A DNA stretch of 64,000 nucleotides, taken from NCBI RefSeq assembly GCF_903819435.1, contig NZ_CAIJDP010000074.1, positions 124,001 to 188,000 on the forward strand, in the 5' to 3' direction. The translations under genes and the position numbers were made by a program. The DNA comes from Flavobacterium salmonis (lineage in GTDB: Bacteria > Bacteroidota > Bacteroidia > Flavobacteriales > Flavobacteriaceae). The notes under the pieces are model-generated. The model did not search any database and was not told where the DNA came from. It was given only the letters and a program-made list of their open reading frames with translations. This document shows positions 8,694 to 17,477 of the stretch, one piece after another (position 1 is the first letter of the stretch; each line of letters begins with the position of its first letter).

Positions 8694-9971
8694 TTATTTT
8701 TTCAATTTCGATTTTTCTTTTGTATCAAAAATTCCCTGAAAAGCAGTTAACTCGGCAATTTTTACAATAACATCAGTTGCTTTTTGCATACTTTCTGCCG
8801 GAACATATTCGTATTTTCCGTGAAAGTTATGACCGCCTGCAAAAATATTAGGGCAGGGTAATCCCATAAATGACAATTGAGATCCGTCTGTACCGCCACG
8901 AATAGGTTTAATGATTGGTTTTATATGCAGTTCGCGCATTGCTTTCTCGGCAATATCTACAATATGTTTTACCGGAAGCACTTTTTCTTTCATATTGTAA
9001 TACTGATCTTTAATTTCAGCAGTTACAATGTCTTCTCCATATTGTTTAGCGAATTTTTTATTGAATTTTTTGGTAATCTTCTCAATTAATTCTTTTCGCT
9101 TTTCGAACTTTTTCTTGTTATGATCACGGATAATTAACTCTAAAATAGTTTCTTCAATATTTCCTTTTATATGATGAACATGGAAAAAACCTTCATAACC
9201 TTTAGTTTCCTGTGGTGTTTCTCCTTTTGGAAGTTCATTGATAAAATCATTCGCAATCAGCATCGAATTGATCATTTTTCCTTTCGCATAACCGGGATGA
9301 ACGCTTTTTCCTTTAAAAGTAATTTTGGCTCCCGCAGCGTTAAAGTTTTCATATTCCAATTCACCAATTTGGCTTCCGTCCATTGTATATGCCCATTGCG
9401 CTCCGAATTTCTCTACATCAAAATGATGAGCCCCACGACCTATTTCTTCATCAGGTGTAAACCCGATTCTGATTTTTCCATGTTTAATTTCCGGATGCTG
9501 AATCAGATATTCCATTGCTGATACAATTTCTGTAATTCCGGCTTTATCATCGGCACCCAGCAAAGTGGTTCCGTCAGTTGTGATGATAGTCTGTCCTTTA
9601 TATTGTAATAAATCCTTGAAGTAATCTGGAGATAAAATGATGTTTTTTTCAGCATTCAAAACAATATCTTTTCCGTCGTAATTTTCAATAATCTGCGGTT
9701 TTACATTCGCTCCGCTAAAATCAGGAGAAGTATCAAAATGCGAAACAAATCCAATGGTTGGAACTTCATGATCAACATTGCCTGGCAGAGTCGCCATGAT
9801 ATAAGCTTTGTCATCTATAGTGATATCCTGTAAGCCAATTGTTTTTAGTTCTTCAACTAATTTATTGGCAAGATTCCATTGTTTTTCTGTACTTGGTGTA
9901 GTTTGTGAATTTGGGTCTGATTCAGTATCAATAGTTACATAACTGATAAAGCGATCTATGATATGTTGCAT
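8694..9971 (-). CDS. pepT: Peptidase T (tripeptide aminopeptidase)
   Basis: 425 residues; M20 family di-zinc peptidase that removes the N-terminal residue of tripeptides in the cytosol. Metal ligands and catalytic residues are all present: HFDTSPD (His and Asp, about 78-84), [10 protein letters not shown] (bridging Asp), TPDEEIGRG (catalytic Glu and Glu ligand), the [10 protein letters not shown] segment, and the C-terminal [13 protein letters not shown] histidine. The dimerisation insert lies at about 210-320. It has no signal peptide. It is followed without a gap by the YdeI-like gene. Confidence 0.95.
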   Translation of the reverse strand: MQHIIDRFISYVTIDTESDPNSQTTPSTEKQWNLANKLVEELKTIGLQDITIDDKAYIMATLPGNVDHEVPTIGFVSHFDTSPDFSGANVKPQIIENYDGKDIVLNAEKNIILSPDYFKDLLQYKGQTIITTDGTTLLGADDKAGITEIVSAMEYLIQHPEIKHGKIRIGFTPDEEIGRGAHHFDVEKFGAQWAYTMDGSQIGELEYENFNAAGAKITFKGKSVHPGYAKGKMINSMLIANDFINELPKGETPQETKGYEGFFHVHHIKGNIEETILELIIRDHNKKKFEKRKELIEKITKKFNKKFAKQYGEDIVTAEIKDQYYNMKEKVLPVKHIVDIAEKAMRELHIKPIIKPIRGGTDGSQLSFMGLPCPNIFAGGHNFHGKYEYVPAESMQKATDVIVKIAELTAFQGIFDTKEKSKLKK

Positions 9972-9987
9972 TTTTTTAATTTTTTAG

Positions 9988-9995
9988 CAAAGATA
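9988..9995 (-). promoter_or_regulatory. pepT: -7 promoter element of pepT
   Basis: On the minus strand the sequence is TATCTTTG, a perfect TAnnTTTG match, 16 bp before the pepT ATG. It implies a leader of only about ten bases. Confidence 0.5.
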
Positions 9996-10031
9996 GAATT
10001 TTTAAGATGGATTATTGAGTTTGATAATCAG

Positions 10032-10077
10032 TAATAAGAAAGGATTCTATTCTCACCAATAGAATCCTTTCTTATTA
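10032..10077 (-). terminator. Perfect 20-bp stem terminator after the FGE gene
   Basis: 10032-10051 pairs perfectly with 10058-10077 around a 6-nt loop. It lies 12 bp past the stop codon of the formylglycine-generating enzyme gene (minus strand). T-rich sequence exists only within the arms, so it may act as an mRNA 3' stabiliser as well as a terminator. Confidence 0.7.
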
Positions 10078-10088
10078 AAATGGTGTTA

Positions 10089-11225
10089 TTAATTGTTTTG
10101 AACACATCTGAATCCAATATGATTTGTGGGAGACTGATAATCTCCTTTTCCTCTGGTTCCTACCATGTAACGTGTGCAATATTGGTCTGTGCATAAAAAG
10201 GATCCTCCGCGTTGTACTTTTTTAGGTAAATCTGGTTCTGCAGGGTCATAAGATTTTTCAGGTCCCTGAGGATTTTTGATTGTTTGCCCGCTTTCACTTA
10301 AAATAGAATAATAGTCAGTCGTATACCAGTCGTTTGTCCATTCCCAAACATTTCCGCCAATATCATATAATCCATATCCATTTGGTTCGAATTGCGCTGT
10401 TGGAGCTATGCCTATGTAGCCATCTTCTCCTTTATCTCCTTTTTCTACAGGGAAATTTCCCTGATAGATATTGGCCTGAAATTTTCCTTTTGGTTTTAAC
10501 GTGTTTCCCCAGGCATAAAGTTCTCCGGTTTTTCCTCCTCGTGCTGCAAATTCCCATTCTGCTTCTGTGGGTAATCTTTTGCCTGCCCATTTTGCATAAG
10601 CAGCCGCATCGGCATAAGAAACCTGAACGACAGGGTATTTCTCTCTTCCTTTTATTGAGCTTCCGGTGCCTTCAGGATGTCTCCAATCTGCTCCTTTAAC
10701 ATAAGTCCACCATTGCATATAATTATTTAAATCAACTTTTGCAGGAGTTGGAGTAAACACTGCAGATCCGGCAATTAAATTTTCTAAAGGGGCATCAGGA
10801 TATTCTTCATGAGTAGGCGCTTTTTCAGCTAATGTTACATATCCTGTCGCTTTTACGAATGCTTCAAATTGTTCGTTAGTTACTTCTGTTTTATCCATAT
10901 AAAACCCATCAACATATACTCTGTGTATGGGTGAAGCATCTTTGGTAACACCTTTTATACTGCATAAACTTTCGTCTTCTACATTGCTGCCCATAGAAAA
11001 TTCTCCTCCCGGAATCCAGGCCATCCCTTTTGGTGTTTTGCCGGTTGGTTTGTTTTTGTTTTCAATGGTTGGTTTAAATAATGATTCTGCAGATATGTGT
11101 GGTGTTTCGGAACACTCCATTGCTGCGGATTTTGGTTTAGGAATTATTGTTTTTGTGAAGCTATATGCAATAGAAATAACAGATATTGTTAGCAAAGCAA
11201 AAATCCAATAGGTTTTAGTTTTCAT
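10089..11225 (-). CDS. Exported formylglycine-generating enzyme (SUMF1/FGE family)
   Basis: 378 residues. FGE oxidises a cysteine of type I sulfatases to C-alpha-formylglycine. The FGE-sulfatase domain begins at MAWIPGGEFSMGS (about 69) and runs to the end (GFRCVQ). The segment RGGSFLCTDQYCTRYM keeps both active-site cysteines in the same spacing as human SUMF1 (GGSYMCHRSYCYRY), so this looks like a true FGE and not just a domain homologue. The N-terminus has a signal peptide or anchor (about 7-24), so maturation would be periplasmic. No cysteine-type sulfatase (C-x-P-x-R) is encoded in this window; targets must lie elsewhere. Single gene. Confidence 0.88.
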   Translation of the reverse strand: MKTKTYWIFALLTISVISIAYSFTKTIIPKPKSAAMECSETPHISAESLFKPTIENKNKPTGKTPKGMAWIPGGEFSMGSNVEDESLCSIKGVTKDASPIHRVYVDGFYMDKTEVTNEQFEAFVKATGYVTLAEKAPTHEEYPDAPLENLIAGSAVFTPTPAKVDLNNYMQWWTYVKGADWRHPEGTGSSIKGREKYPVVQVSYADAAAYAKWAGKRLPTEAEWEFAARGGKTGELYAWGNTLKPKGKFQANIYQGNFPVEKGDKGEDGYIGIAPTAQFEPNGYGLYDIGGNVWEWTNDWYTTDYYSILSESGQTIKNPQGPEKSYDPAEPDLPKKVQRGGSFLCTDQYCTRYMVGTRGKGDYQSPTNHIGFRCVQNN

Positions 11226-11274
11226 TAGGGTAGTCTTTGAATTGGAAAAGTATAAATTGAATACATAAAATAAT

Positions 11275-11282
11275 CAAAGTTA
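11275..11282 (-). promoter_or_regulatory. -7 promoter element of the FGE gene
   Basis: Minus-strand TAACTTTG matches TAnnTTTG, 50 bp before the start codon. No -33 TTG is apparent at the right distance. Confidence 0.35.
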
Positions 11283-11606
11283 TAAAAATATTCTATTTAT
11301 TCTATAGGGTTAGTAATATTTTTATTTATTCTTTTGATAATAACCAAATTGTCTGACATGTGATATTTATTTATGTTTTCATTATTTAGTGTATAGTGTT
11401 AATTTTTATGAGTGTAGGAGTTGTTAAGTTAAGTGAAATTTTATTTTGAGAAAAGCTTTAATTTATATTTTCGATTTTTGTTTTTAATGTGATTTTGTGA
11501 TTCAGGTTCTGTTGTTTAATATAATTTCAGATACTTTTGGTAAGAGAGGCAACAAAATTGAACTAATTTGTTTTGTATAAAAGAAGTCATTTTAAAGTTT
11601 AATATC

Positions 11607-11614
11607 TAAATTTG
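11607..11614 (+). promoter_or_regulatory. pyrD: -7 promoter element of pyrD
   Basis: TAAATTTG followed by CA, a perfect TAnnTTTG match, 28 bp before the ATG. The -33 element is weak. Confidence 0.5.
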
Positions 11615-11641
11615 CATCCAAAAAAATAATAACACACTCTT

Positions 11642-12676
11642 ATGTATAAATTGATAATCCGCCCGATACTTTTTTGTTTTGATCCTGAAGAAGTTCATTA
11701 CTTTACTTTTTCATTTGTCAAATTCATTTCAAAAATTCCGGGAGTTACATCGATTATCAAATCAATTTATGAAGTAAAAGATACCCGATTAGAAAGGGAA
11801 GTTTTTGGTATTAAATTCAAAAATCCGGTTGGACTTGCAGCAGGATTTGATAAAGATGCGAAACTTTATAAAGAACTTGGGGATTTTGGTTTTGGTTTTA
11901 TAGAAATAGGAACTGTAACTCCTGTGGGTCAGGAAGGAAATCCAAAAAAGCGTTTATTCAGATTAAAAGAAGATCAGGCAATTATTAACCGAATGGGGTT
12001 TAATAACGGCGGTGTTTTGGAAGCAGTTGAACGTTTAAAAAAGAATTCAGGAGTTTTAATTGGTGGAAACATCGGAAAAAATAAAGTAACTCCAAACGAA
12101 AATGCTGTTGACGATTATATCATTTGTTTTGATGCTTTGTTTGATCATGTAGATTATTTTGTGGTGAATGTAAGTTCTCCAAATACCCCAAATTTAAGAG
12201 CTTTACAGGATAAAGAACCCTTGACAGCTTTGCTTCAGACATTGCAAAACAGAAATGTTGAAAAGCAAAAAACAAGCAGTCAAAAAGTTAAACCAATTCT
12301 TTTAAAAATTGCTCCGGATTTAACAGACGAGCAGTTATTAGATATTATTGATATTGTAAAGATTACACAGATTGCTGGTGTAATTGCTACTAATACAACA
12401 ATTTCAAGAGACGGATTACAATCACAAAATCAATCTGAAATGGGAGGCTTGTCCGGAAAGCCATTAACGAAACGTTCTACAGAAGTAATTCGTTTTCTTT
12501 CTGAAAAAAGCAACAAAGCATTCCCGATTATTGGAGTGGGAGGAATTCATTCTGCCGATGATGCGGTTGAAAAACTAAATGCAGGAGCCAGTTTAGTACA
12601 ATTATATACAGGATTTATTTATGAAGGACCTGCTTTGATAAAAGCGATTAATAAAAAAGTTTTAAGGCAATTGTAA
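11642..12676 (+). CDS. pyrD: Dihydroorotate dehydrogenase, quinone-dependent (class 2)
   Basis: 344 residues. It oxidises dihydroorotate to orotate in de novo pyrimidine synthesis, passing electrons to membrane quinone. Class 2 is shown by the N-terminal membrane-associating helices ([20 protein letters not shown], about 8-26) and by serine as catalytic base in [14 protein letters not shown]-binding segments include [34 protein letters not shown] and [11 protein letters not shown]. Its 3' end overlaps the convergent DUF3307 gene by 15 bp. Confidence 0.95.
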   Translation: MYKLIIRPILFCFDPEEVHYFTFSFVKFISKIPGVTSIIKSIYEVKDTRLEREVFGIKFKNPVGLAAGFDKDAKLYKELGDFGFGFIEIGTVTPVGQEGNPKKRLFRLKEDQAIINRMGFNNGGVLEAVERLKKNSGVLIGGNIGKNKVTPNENAVDDYIICFDALFDHVDYFVVNVSSPNTPNLRALQDKEPLTALLQTLQNRNVEKQKTSSQKVKPILLKIAPDLTDEQLLDIIDIVKITQIAGVIATNTTISRDGLQSQNQSEMGGLSGKPLTKRSTEVIRFLSEKSNKAFPIIGVGGIHSADDAVEKLNAGASLVQLYTGFIYEGPALIKAINKKVLRQL

Positions 12677-13375
12677 AAGTGCCTGAATAATCAATCCCAC
12701 GATTGTTGCAATCCCAAAACTTATTAGAGTCCCAATCATTACATATTCAGTAAGTTTTCGGTCTTTGGCTTCTTTTAAATCTCCAAACCTGAAAATAGAT
12801 TTGGCAGCCAATAAAAACCCGATGGCTTCAAAATGCCCAGTTAAAATAAATCCGAATACAAATAAACGTTCTAGTATGCCAATGTAATTTCCTGCATTGG
12901 CAAGCGAATTATCCTGATTGCTGTTCTGACTTTCTGGACTCCAAATAGAAATAATAGTTTTAATAAAGATAGAAGTAGGTTTGGTTAACAATAATATTCC
13001 GGTTGCCAAAATCCAAAAATTATTTTCCTTCCAAAAAAAGATAATGCTTTTGTTCTCATATAAAAGTACAATCGAAATAAGAATCAATATGTGTAAAATT
13101 TGGTCCGTGACAAACCAAGTGCGTTTTGTGTTATTTTTTTGAAAACTTAATTTGATTAAATCAATAATTCCATGTGTGACTGCAATTAAAATAGCGTATG
13201 GAATAAACTGAATTTCTCCAGCCAAAATTGCTGCTAAAGTCCCGTGCAATAAAATATGAAAGTATAAAAATTTACTTTTATACTTCTTAGTTTCCTTGTC
13301 TGTCACCCATGAATTGGGCTGCCATATAAAATCCCCTAATAAATGTGCTAAAAGTAGTTTTATAAATAAAATCAT
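12662..13375 (-). CDS. DUF3307 integral membrane protein, partner of SatD
   Basis: 237 residues, mostly transmembrane (about six to eight helices). Polar residues recur at helix ends: HLLGDFIWQ (10-18), FHILLH (about 39-44), THGIIDLIK (about 67-75), DQILHI (about 91) and, near the C-terminus, KSIFRFGDL and [13 protein letters not shown]. The His/Asp pattern resembles membrane-embedded metal-dependent hydrolases such as YdjM, but that is my inference; the family has no known function. Its ATG overlaps the satD stop by 4 bp, so the two are translationally coupled. The 3' end overlaps pyrD convergently. Confidence 0.85.
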   Translation of the reverse strand: MILFIKLLLAHLLGDFIWQPNSWVTDKETKKYKSKFLYFHILLHGTLAAILAGEIQFIPYAILIAVTHGIIDLIKLSFQKNNTKRTWFVTDQILHILILISIVLLYENKSIIFFWKENNFWILATGILLLTKPTSIFIKTIISIWSPESQNSNQDNSLANAGNYIGILERLFVFGFILTGHFEAIGFLLAAKSIFRFGDLKEAKDRKLTEYVMIGTLISFGIATIVGLIIQALLQLP

Positions 13376-13986
13376 GAGATTGTAAGTTGTTTTATCTGAG
13401 TTCTGAAATAACGGTCTAAATTCATAACCAAATCAAATTGAGCGCGTTTTTGTCTCCTGCTGACAGCAGCTTGATTAATGTTCAATTTTTGCCCCAGTTC
13501 TTCTTGTGATAGCGTTGGGTTTTCTATTGCAGCAGCAACAAATTCTGCTGATTGTACAAGCCAGTTATCCATAAAAGTCAACGCCAATTGTATCATTAGA
13601 TTTAATTTTTCATCAATATCCACATTACCTGTTCGTATGGCCAGAGTTACTTTCTGTTTTTTTAAAGTTTCAAAAAGTTCTCCCGAGTGTATAAAAGCGC
13701 CCCCGTTGCTTTCGGATATTTTTTCGGCATTATGCGTTTTATCTCCAAAACCAATACTCATTCTGGCATCAGATTTAATGGCTCTCAAATGAGCCTTTAA
13801 CAGAATAGCAGTTAATAAAGCATCTTCCGGGTTTTTAACTTCAATTTGAAATTCGTCGCCCCTGTAAACCTCCCATTGACTCGGTGTTTCTCCAAACTGA
13901 ATTAGAATTTTTTTTAAGTCTTCGACCCAATGTCTTGATTTTTGTTGTCTTGAGCCAATTATATCACCTGTAATTATGCTAGTCAT
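13372..13986 (-). CDS. SatD family protein with C-terminal helix-turn-helix
   Basis: 204 residues. The N-terminal domain has the family motif ITGDIIGSR (5-13) and RGDEFQIEV (about 42-50), then ARMSIGFGD and NGGAFIHSGE. The C-terminus has a helix-turn-helix: SQEELGQKLNINQAAVSRR (about 159-177). SatD was named in Lactococcus for secretion and acid tolerance; the mechanism is unknown. The TGD and RGDEF motifs recall the two metal-binding strands of palm-fold (GGDEF/cyclase) enzymes; this is speculation. It is the first gene of the satD-DUF3307 operon. Four 28-bp repeats directly upstream are its likely binding sites. Confidence 0.85.
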   Translation of the reverse strand: MTSIITGDIIGSRQQKSRHWVEDLKKILIQFGETPSQWEVYRGDEFQIEVKNPEDALLTAILLKAHLRAIKSDARMSIGFGDKTHNAEKISESNGGAFIHSGELFETLKKQKVTLAIRTGNVDIDEKLNLMIQLALTFMDNWLVQSAEFVAAAIENPTLSQEELGQKLNINQAAVSRRQKRAQFDLVMNLDRYFRTQIKQLTIS

Positions 13987-14021
13987 AACATCAAATATAA
14001 TTAAAAATAAATAAAGTTAAT

Positions 14022-14133
14022 ATTACAAATATAAGGAATATTTTAAATTATTACGCTTTTGTGTAATATTTTGTTTTATTACGTTTTTCGGTAATATTTT
14101 TAATTATTACCTTAAAAAGGAATATTCAAATAA
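14022..14133 (-). promoter_or_regulatory. Four tandem 28-bp operator-like repeats upstream of satD
   Basis: Four units begin at 14022, 14050, 14078 and 14106, exactly 28 bp apart. Each reads ATTAC-N8-GKAATATT, so each unit is itself a dyad: left arm ATTAC, right arm GTAAT or GGAAT. Right arms start at 14035, 14063, 14091 and 14119, again exactly 28 bp apart. The array occupies most of the satD / HMG-CoA lyase intergenic region. The best reading is a cooperative binding array for the SatD helix-turn-helix protein. Confidence 0.75.
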
Positions 14134-14197
14134 AGAAAATTATAACTTTTATTTCTTTAAAAAAGAGCCTAACTTAGCCTTTACAAAAGAGTAAGCT

Positions 14198-15064
14198 TTG
14201 AGTAAAGAAATCAAAATTATCGAATGTCCACGTGATGCCATGCAAGGTATCAAAACATTTATTCCTACCCAAAATAAAGTTTCTTATATCCAGGCTTTGC
14301 TCAGGGTAGGTTTTGATACAATAGATTTTGGAAGTTTTGTGTCTTCCAAAGCGATACCTCAAATGCAGGATACTGCTGAGGTTTTGGCTCAGCTTGATTT
14401 ATCTCAGACAACAAGTAAGCTTTTGGCGATTATTGCCAATACACAGGGTGCATCAGCTGCTTCTGAGCATGAAGCCATTCGGTATTTAGGATTTCCTTTT
14501 TCGATTTCAGAGAATTTTCAGATGCGAAATACACATAAAACTATTGCACAATCTTTAGTGACACTTGAAGAAATTTTTGAAATTGCCGATAAAAAAAATA
14601 AGGAAGTAGTGACCTATCTGTCCATGGGGTTCGGAAATCCATACGGAGATCCCTGGAATATTGAAATCGTAGGCGAATGGACAGAAAAATTAGCGAAAAT
14701 GGGTGTGAAAATCCTGTCTCTTTCAGATACTGTCGGAAGCTCAACGCCAGAGGTTATCACTTATCTTTTCTCTCATTTAATTCCGAAATATCCTCAAATA
14801 GAGTTTGGAGCACATCTGCATACAACACCTAATAGCTGGTTTGAAAAAATTGATGCCGCACATAAAGCAGGCTGTACGCGATTTGATGGTGCTATTCAGG
14901 GTTTTGGTGGCTGTCCGATGGCAACTGATAAACTAACGGGTAATATGCCAACAGAAAAACTCATTTCATATTTTACGGCTAATAAAAAAACGACCGATTT
15001 AAATTCTTTAAGTTTTGAAAGTGCTTATAACGAAGCTTCTAAACTATTCGGTAAATTTCATTAA
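14198..15064 (+). CDS. mvaB: Hydroxymethylglutaryl-CoA lyase
   Basis: 288 residues. It cleaves HMG-CoA to acetyl-CoA and acetoacetate in leucine degradation. The TIM-barrel HMGL-like fold shows ECPRDAMQG (catalytic Arg and Asp, residues 8-16), the AHLHTTPNSW metal-binding histidines (about 207) and the C-terminal IQGFGGCPMATDKLTGN loop with the catalytic cysteine. The start is TTG at 14198, giving MSKEIKIIECPRD, which matches the family opening; no ATG is available. It is divergent from satD across the 28-bp repeat array, so the array could also affect this gene. Confidence 0.92.
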   Translation: MSKEIKIIECPRDAMQGIKTFIPTQNKVSYIQALLRVGFDTIDFGSFVSSKAIPQMQDTAEVLAQLDLSQTTSKLLAIIANTQGASAASEHEAIRYLGFPFSISENFQMRNTHKTIAQSLVTLEEIFEIADKKNKEVVTYLSMGFGNPYGDPWNIEIVGEWTEKLAKMGVKILSLSDTVGSSTPEVITYLFSHLIPKYPQIEFGAHLHTTPNSWFEKIDAAHKAGCTRFDGAIQGFGGCPMATDKLTGNMPTEKLISYFTANKKTTDLNSLSFESAYNEASKLFGKFH

Positions 15065-15070
15065 GATTTT

Positions 15071-15220
15071 GAAGCTATTTCCGGCTCTCCATTTCAAGCA
15101 CTCGGGCAAAAACACTTTTTTCCAAAGTCCTTAAAAGAGCTTCCGCCGGTCGCTTTTTAAAGCCAGGAAAAAAAAGTGCTTTTACCTTTCGTGGCTTTCC
15201 ATTTCGATCCGGGCTGGGGC
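15071..15220 (+). repeat. Structured intergenic repeat element, about 150 bp (type A)
   Basis: Between the HMG-CoA lyase gene and guaB. Two similar direct segments (GGCTCTCCATTTCAAGC at 15083 and GGCTTTCCATTTCGATCC at 15193) flank a large imperfect hairpin whose arms (about 15106-15148 and 15146-15186) meet at CCGCCGG. It ends with GGGCTGGGGC. It is strikingly G+C-richer than its surroundings and contains no reading frame. The look is that of a dispersed, non-coding repeat family; copy number could not be checked. Confidence 0.55.
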
Positions 15221-15293
15221 AGTAAGGTAATGATTTCTTTTAGAGTCAAAAAAAATCTGAATAAGTTAATGAACAAGTTTCTAATTTATTCAC

Positions 15294-15301
15294 TATATTT
15301 G
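15294..15301 (+). promoter_or_regulatory. guaB: -7 promoter element of guaB
   Basis: TATATTTG followed by CACGC, a perfect TAnnTTTG match, 26 bp before the guaB ATG. Confidence 0.5.
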
Positions 15302-15327
15302 CACGCAATTCAACTACAAATTGCAAC

Positions 15328-16800
15328 ATGATAGCACACAACTCCAAGATCATCGGCGAAGGTTTAACTTACGATGATGTATTATTAGTACCAAACTACT
15401 CGAATGTGCTTCCACGCGAAGTGAGTATCAAATCAAAATTCTCAAGAAACATAACATTAAACGTTCCAATCGTATCTGCTGCTATGGATACAGTGACCGA
15501 AAGTGCAATGGCAATTGCTATGGCACAAGAGGGTGGAATTGGAGTTTTACATAAAAATATGACCATCGAACAGCAAGCGGCGAAGGTTAGAAAAGTGAAG
15601 CGTGCTGAGGCCGGAATGATTTTAGATCCGGTAACATTGCCAATGACTTCTACAATTGCCGATGCAAAAGCTGCTATGAAAGAATTTGGCATTGGGGGGA
15701 TTCCAATAGTAGACGAAAACAGAATCTTAAAAGGAATTGTTACAAATCGGGATTTACGTTTCGAAAAAAATGGTGCAAGGCCAATCGCTGAGGTGATGAC
15801 AAGTTCGAACCTTGTTACTGTTGCCGAAGGAACTTCGTTAGAGCAGGCTGAAGTTGTTTTGCAAGGTCACAAAATCGAAAAATTACCAGTTGTAAACGCT
15901 AAAAATGAATTAGTTGGTTTAATTACTTTTAGAGATATTACGAAACTGACTCAAAAACCAATTGCTAACAAAGATGTTTTTGGGCGTTTAAGAGTGGCTG
16001 CAGCTATTGGAGTTACAGGTGATGCGGTTCAAAGAGCTGAAGCATTAGTTGCTGCAGGAGTAGATGCTATTATTATAGATACTGCCCACGGACATACTGA
16101 AGGTGTGGTAAATACATTGAAAGAAATAAAAGCAAAATTTCCACAGATAGATGTTATTGTTGGAAACATCGCAACCCCTGAAGCTGCTAAATATCTGGTA
16201 GAAAATGGCGCAGACGGTGTAAAAGTAGGAATCGGACCAGGTTCTATTTGTACTACCCGTATCGTTGCAGGTGTTGGTTTTCCTCAATTTTCAGCTGTTC
16301 TTGAAGTTGCAGCGGCAATAAAAGGCACAGGAGTTCCGGTTATTGCAGATGGTGGAATTCGTTACACAGGAGATATTCCTAAAGCAATTGCTGCAGGTGC
16401 TGACTGTGTAATGTTAGGTTCATTGTTAGCAGGAACAAAAGAATCACCGGGGGAAACGATTATTTTCGAGGGAAGAAAATTCAAATCTTACCGTGGAATG
16501 GGGTCTGTTGAAGCCATGCAGACTGGTTCTAAAGATCGTTATTTTCAGGATGTTGAAGATGATGTAAAAAAATTAGTTCCGGAAGGAATTGTAGGTCGCG
16601 TTCCTTATAAAGGTGAGTTAAACGAAAGTATGCTTCAGTTTATAGGAGGTCTTCGTGCCGGAATGGGATATTGCGGCTCTAAAGATATTCCTACTTTACA
16701 AGAAACAGGACGTTTTGTTAGAATTACGTCAAGCGGAATTACAGAAAGTCACCCGCACAACGTTACCATTACAAAAGAAGCTCCAAATTATTCAAGATAA
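15328..16800 (+). CDS. guaB: Inosine-5'-monophosphate dehydrogenase
   Basis: 490 residues, standard length. It converts IMP to XMP with NAD, the committed step of GMP synthesis. The TIM barrel is interrupted by a CBS-domain pair at about 95-205 ([19 protein letters not shown] and [18 protein letters not shown]). The catalytic loop [17 protein letters not shown] carries the nucleophile cysteine, and the flap [12 protein letters not shown] and the Arg-Tyr of KDRYFQ are present. It stands alone with its own promoter and terminator. Confidence 0.97.
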   Translation: MIAHNSKIIGEGLTYDDVLLVPNYSNVLPREVSIKSKFSRNITLNVPIVSAAMDTVTESAMAIAMAQEGGIGVLHKNMTIEQQAAKVRKVKRAEAGMILDPVTLPMTSTIADAKAAMKEFGIGGIPIVDENRILKGIVTNRDLRFEKNGARPIAEVMTSSNLVTVAEGTSLEQAEVVLQGHKIEKLPVVNAKNELVGLITFRDITKLTQKPIANKDVFGRLRVAAAIGVTGDAVQRAEALVAAGVDAIIIDTAHGHTEGVVNTLKEIKAKFPQIDVIVGNIATPEAAKYLVENGADGVKVGIGPGSICTTRIVAGVGFPQFSAVLEVAAAIKGTGVPVIADGGIRYTGDIPKAIAAGADCVMLGSLLAGTKESPGETIIFEGRKFKSYRGMGSVEAMQTGSKDRYFQDVEDDVKKLVPEGIVGRVPYKGELNESMLQFIGGLRAGMGYCGSKDIPTLQETGRFVRITSSGITESHPHNVTITKEAPNYSR

Positions 16801-16819
16801 TTTTTACTTTTTCATATTA

Positions 16820-16854
16820 AAAAAGGCATAAGATTTTAATTCTTATGCCTTTTT
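16820..16854. terminator. Bidirectional terminator between guaB and the convergent gene
   Basis: A perfect 14-bp stem (16820-16833 with 16841-16854) with A-rich and T-rich flanks serves guaB on the plus strand and the secreted-protein gene on the minus strand. Confidence 0.85.
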
Positions 16855-16856
16855 CT

Positions 16857-17360
16857 TTAGTTGATTGCAGAAATCCCATTATTTAATTCATCAATAATAC
16901 TTTGATTTTTCTCTATTGCTTCAGCCTGAGCTCCATATTGGATTTGTACTGAACCGCCTTTTCCATTGTAAATAAAACCTTGGTATTTATATAAATAACT
17001 GTTGTAGTTTAATTCACAGGTAAAATAATTTACTTCAAGATTATTTATTGTTTTTTTATAAATTTTTAAATTTTTGATTTTTCCGAACTCTTTATACTCA
17101 TCTTCAATTGTACTTTTAAGTTTGTTGTCAGAAATAAAATAATCATATTCAATAAAATAGGCATTTATCAAGTTGTATTTATCATGAAATTCTACATCCC
17201 AATTTTGAGATTCAGGATTTTTTATCCAATGATCAGGATTGTATTTTATTTGATAAAGTTCTTTTCGGCTGGTATAAGTTTCTGTTTTTGAATTTGTTTT
17301 AGTTTGTCCAAATGAAAAAACGCTTGACATTAGAAATAGAAAGATTAATTTTTGAGACAT
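16857..17360 (-). CDS. Hypothetical secreted protein
   Basis: 167 residues that I do not assign to a named family. It has a signal peptide (about 1-18, ending SFG-QTK), then a mixed alpha/beta domain containing YQIKYNPDHWIKN, YFTCELNYNSYLYKYQGFIY and a C-terminal helix. The layout resembles small single-domain periplasmic proteins (PsbP-like or stress-bacteriocin-like), but the match is too weak for a call. It ends just past the terminator shared with guaB. Confidence 0.7.
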   Translation of the reverse strand: MSQKLIFLFLMSSVFSFGQTKTNSKTETYTSRKELYQIKYNPDHWIKNPESQNWDVEFHDKYNLINAYFIEYDYFISDNKLKSTIEDEYKEFGKIKNLKIYKKTINNLEVNYFTCELNYNSYLYKYQGFIYNGKGGSVQIQYGAQAEAIEKNQSIIDELNNGISAIN

Positions 17361-17477
17361 TTTATATTTAAAATTTTAGATTATTAAACGAGAATAGCAA
17401 ATTAAAATAACTCAGTGAAAATACAAATAAATAGTAATGGTTACTTTTCTAAAGGGAATCTTTTTAATAAAAAACAT

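Larger units (their letters stand above)
11226..11641. other. 416-bp divergent intergenic region (FGE / pyrD)
   Basis: Very A+T-rich, with no reading frame of note. It carries the outward -7 elements for the FGE gene (11275-11282, minus, TAACTTTG) and for pyrD (11607-11614, plus, TAAATTTG). I see no other structured element between them. Confidence 0.5.

Noticed and set aside
14022..14133. 28-bp repeats as a small CRISPR array
   Set aside because: The repeats are directly tandem with no 30-40 bp unique spacers, only the half-sites are conserved, and no cas gene is near.
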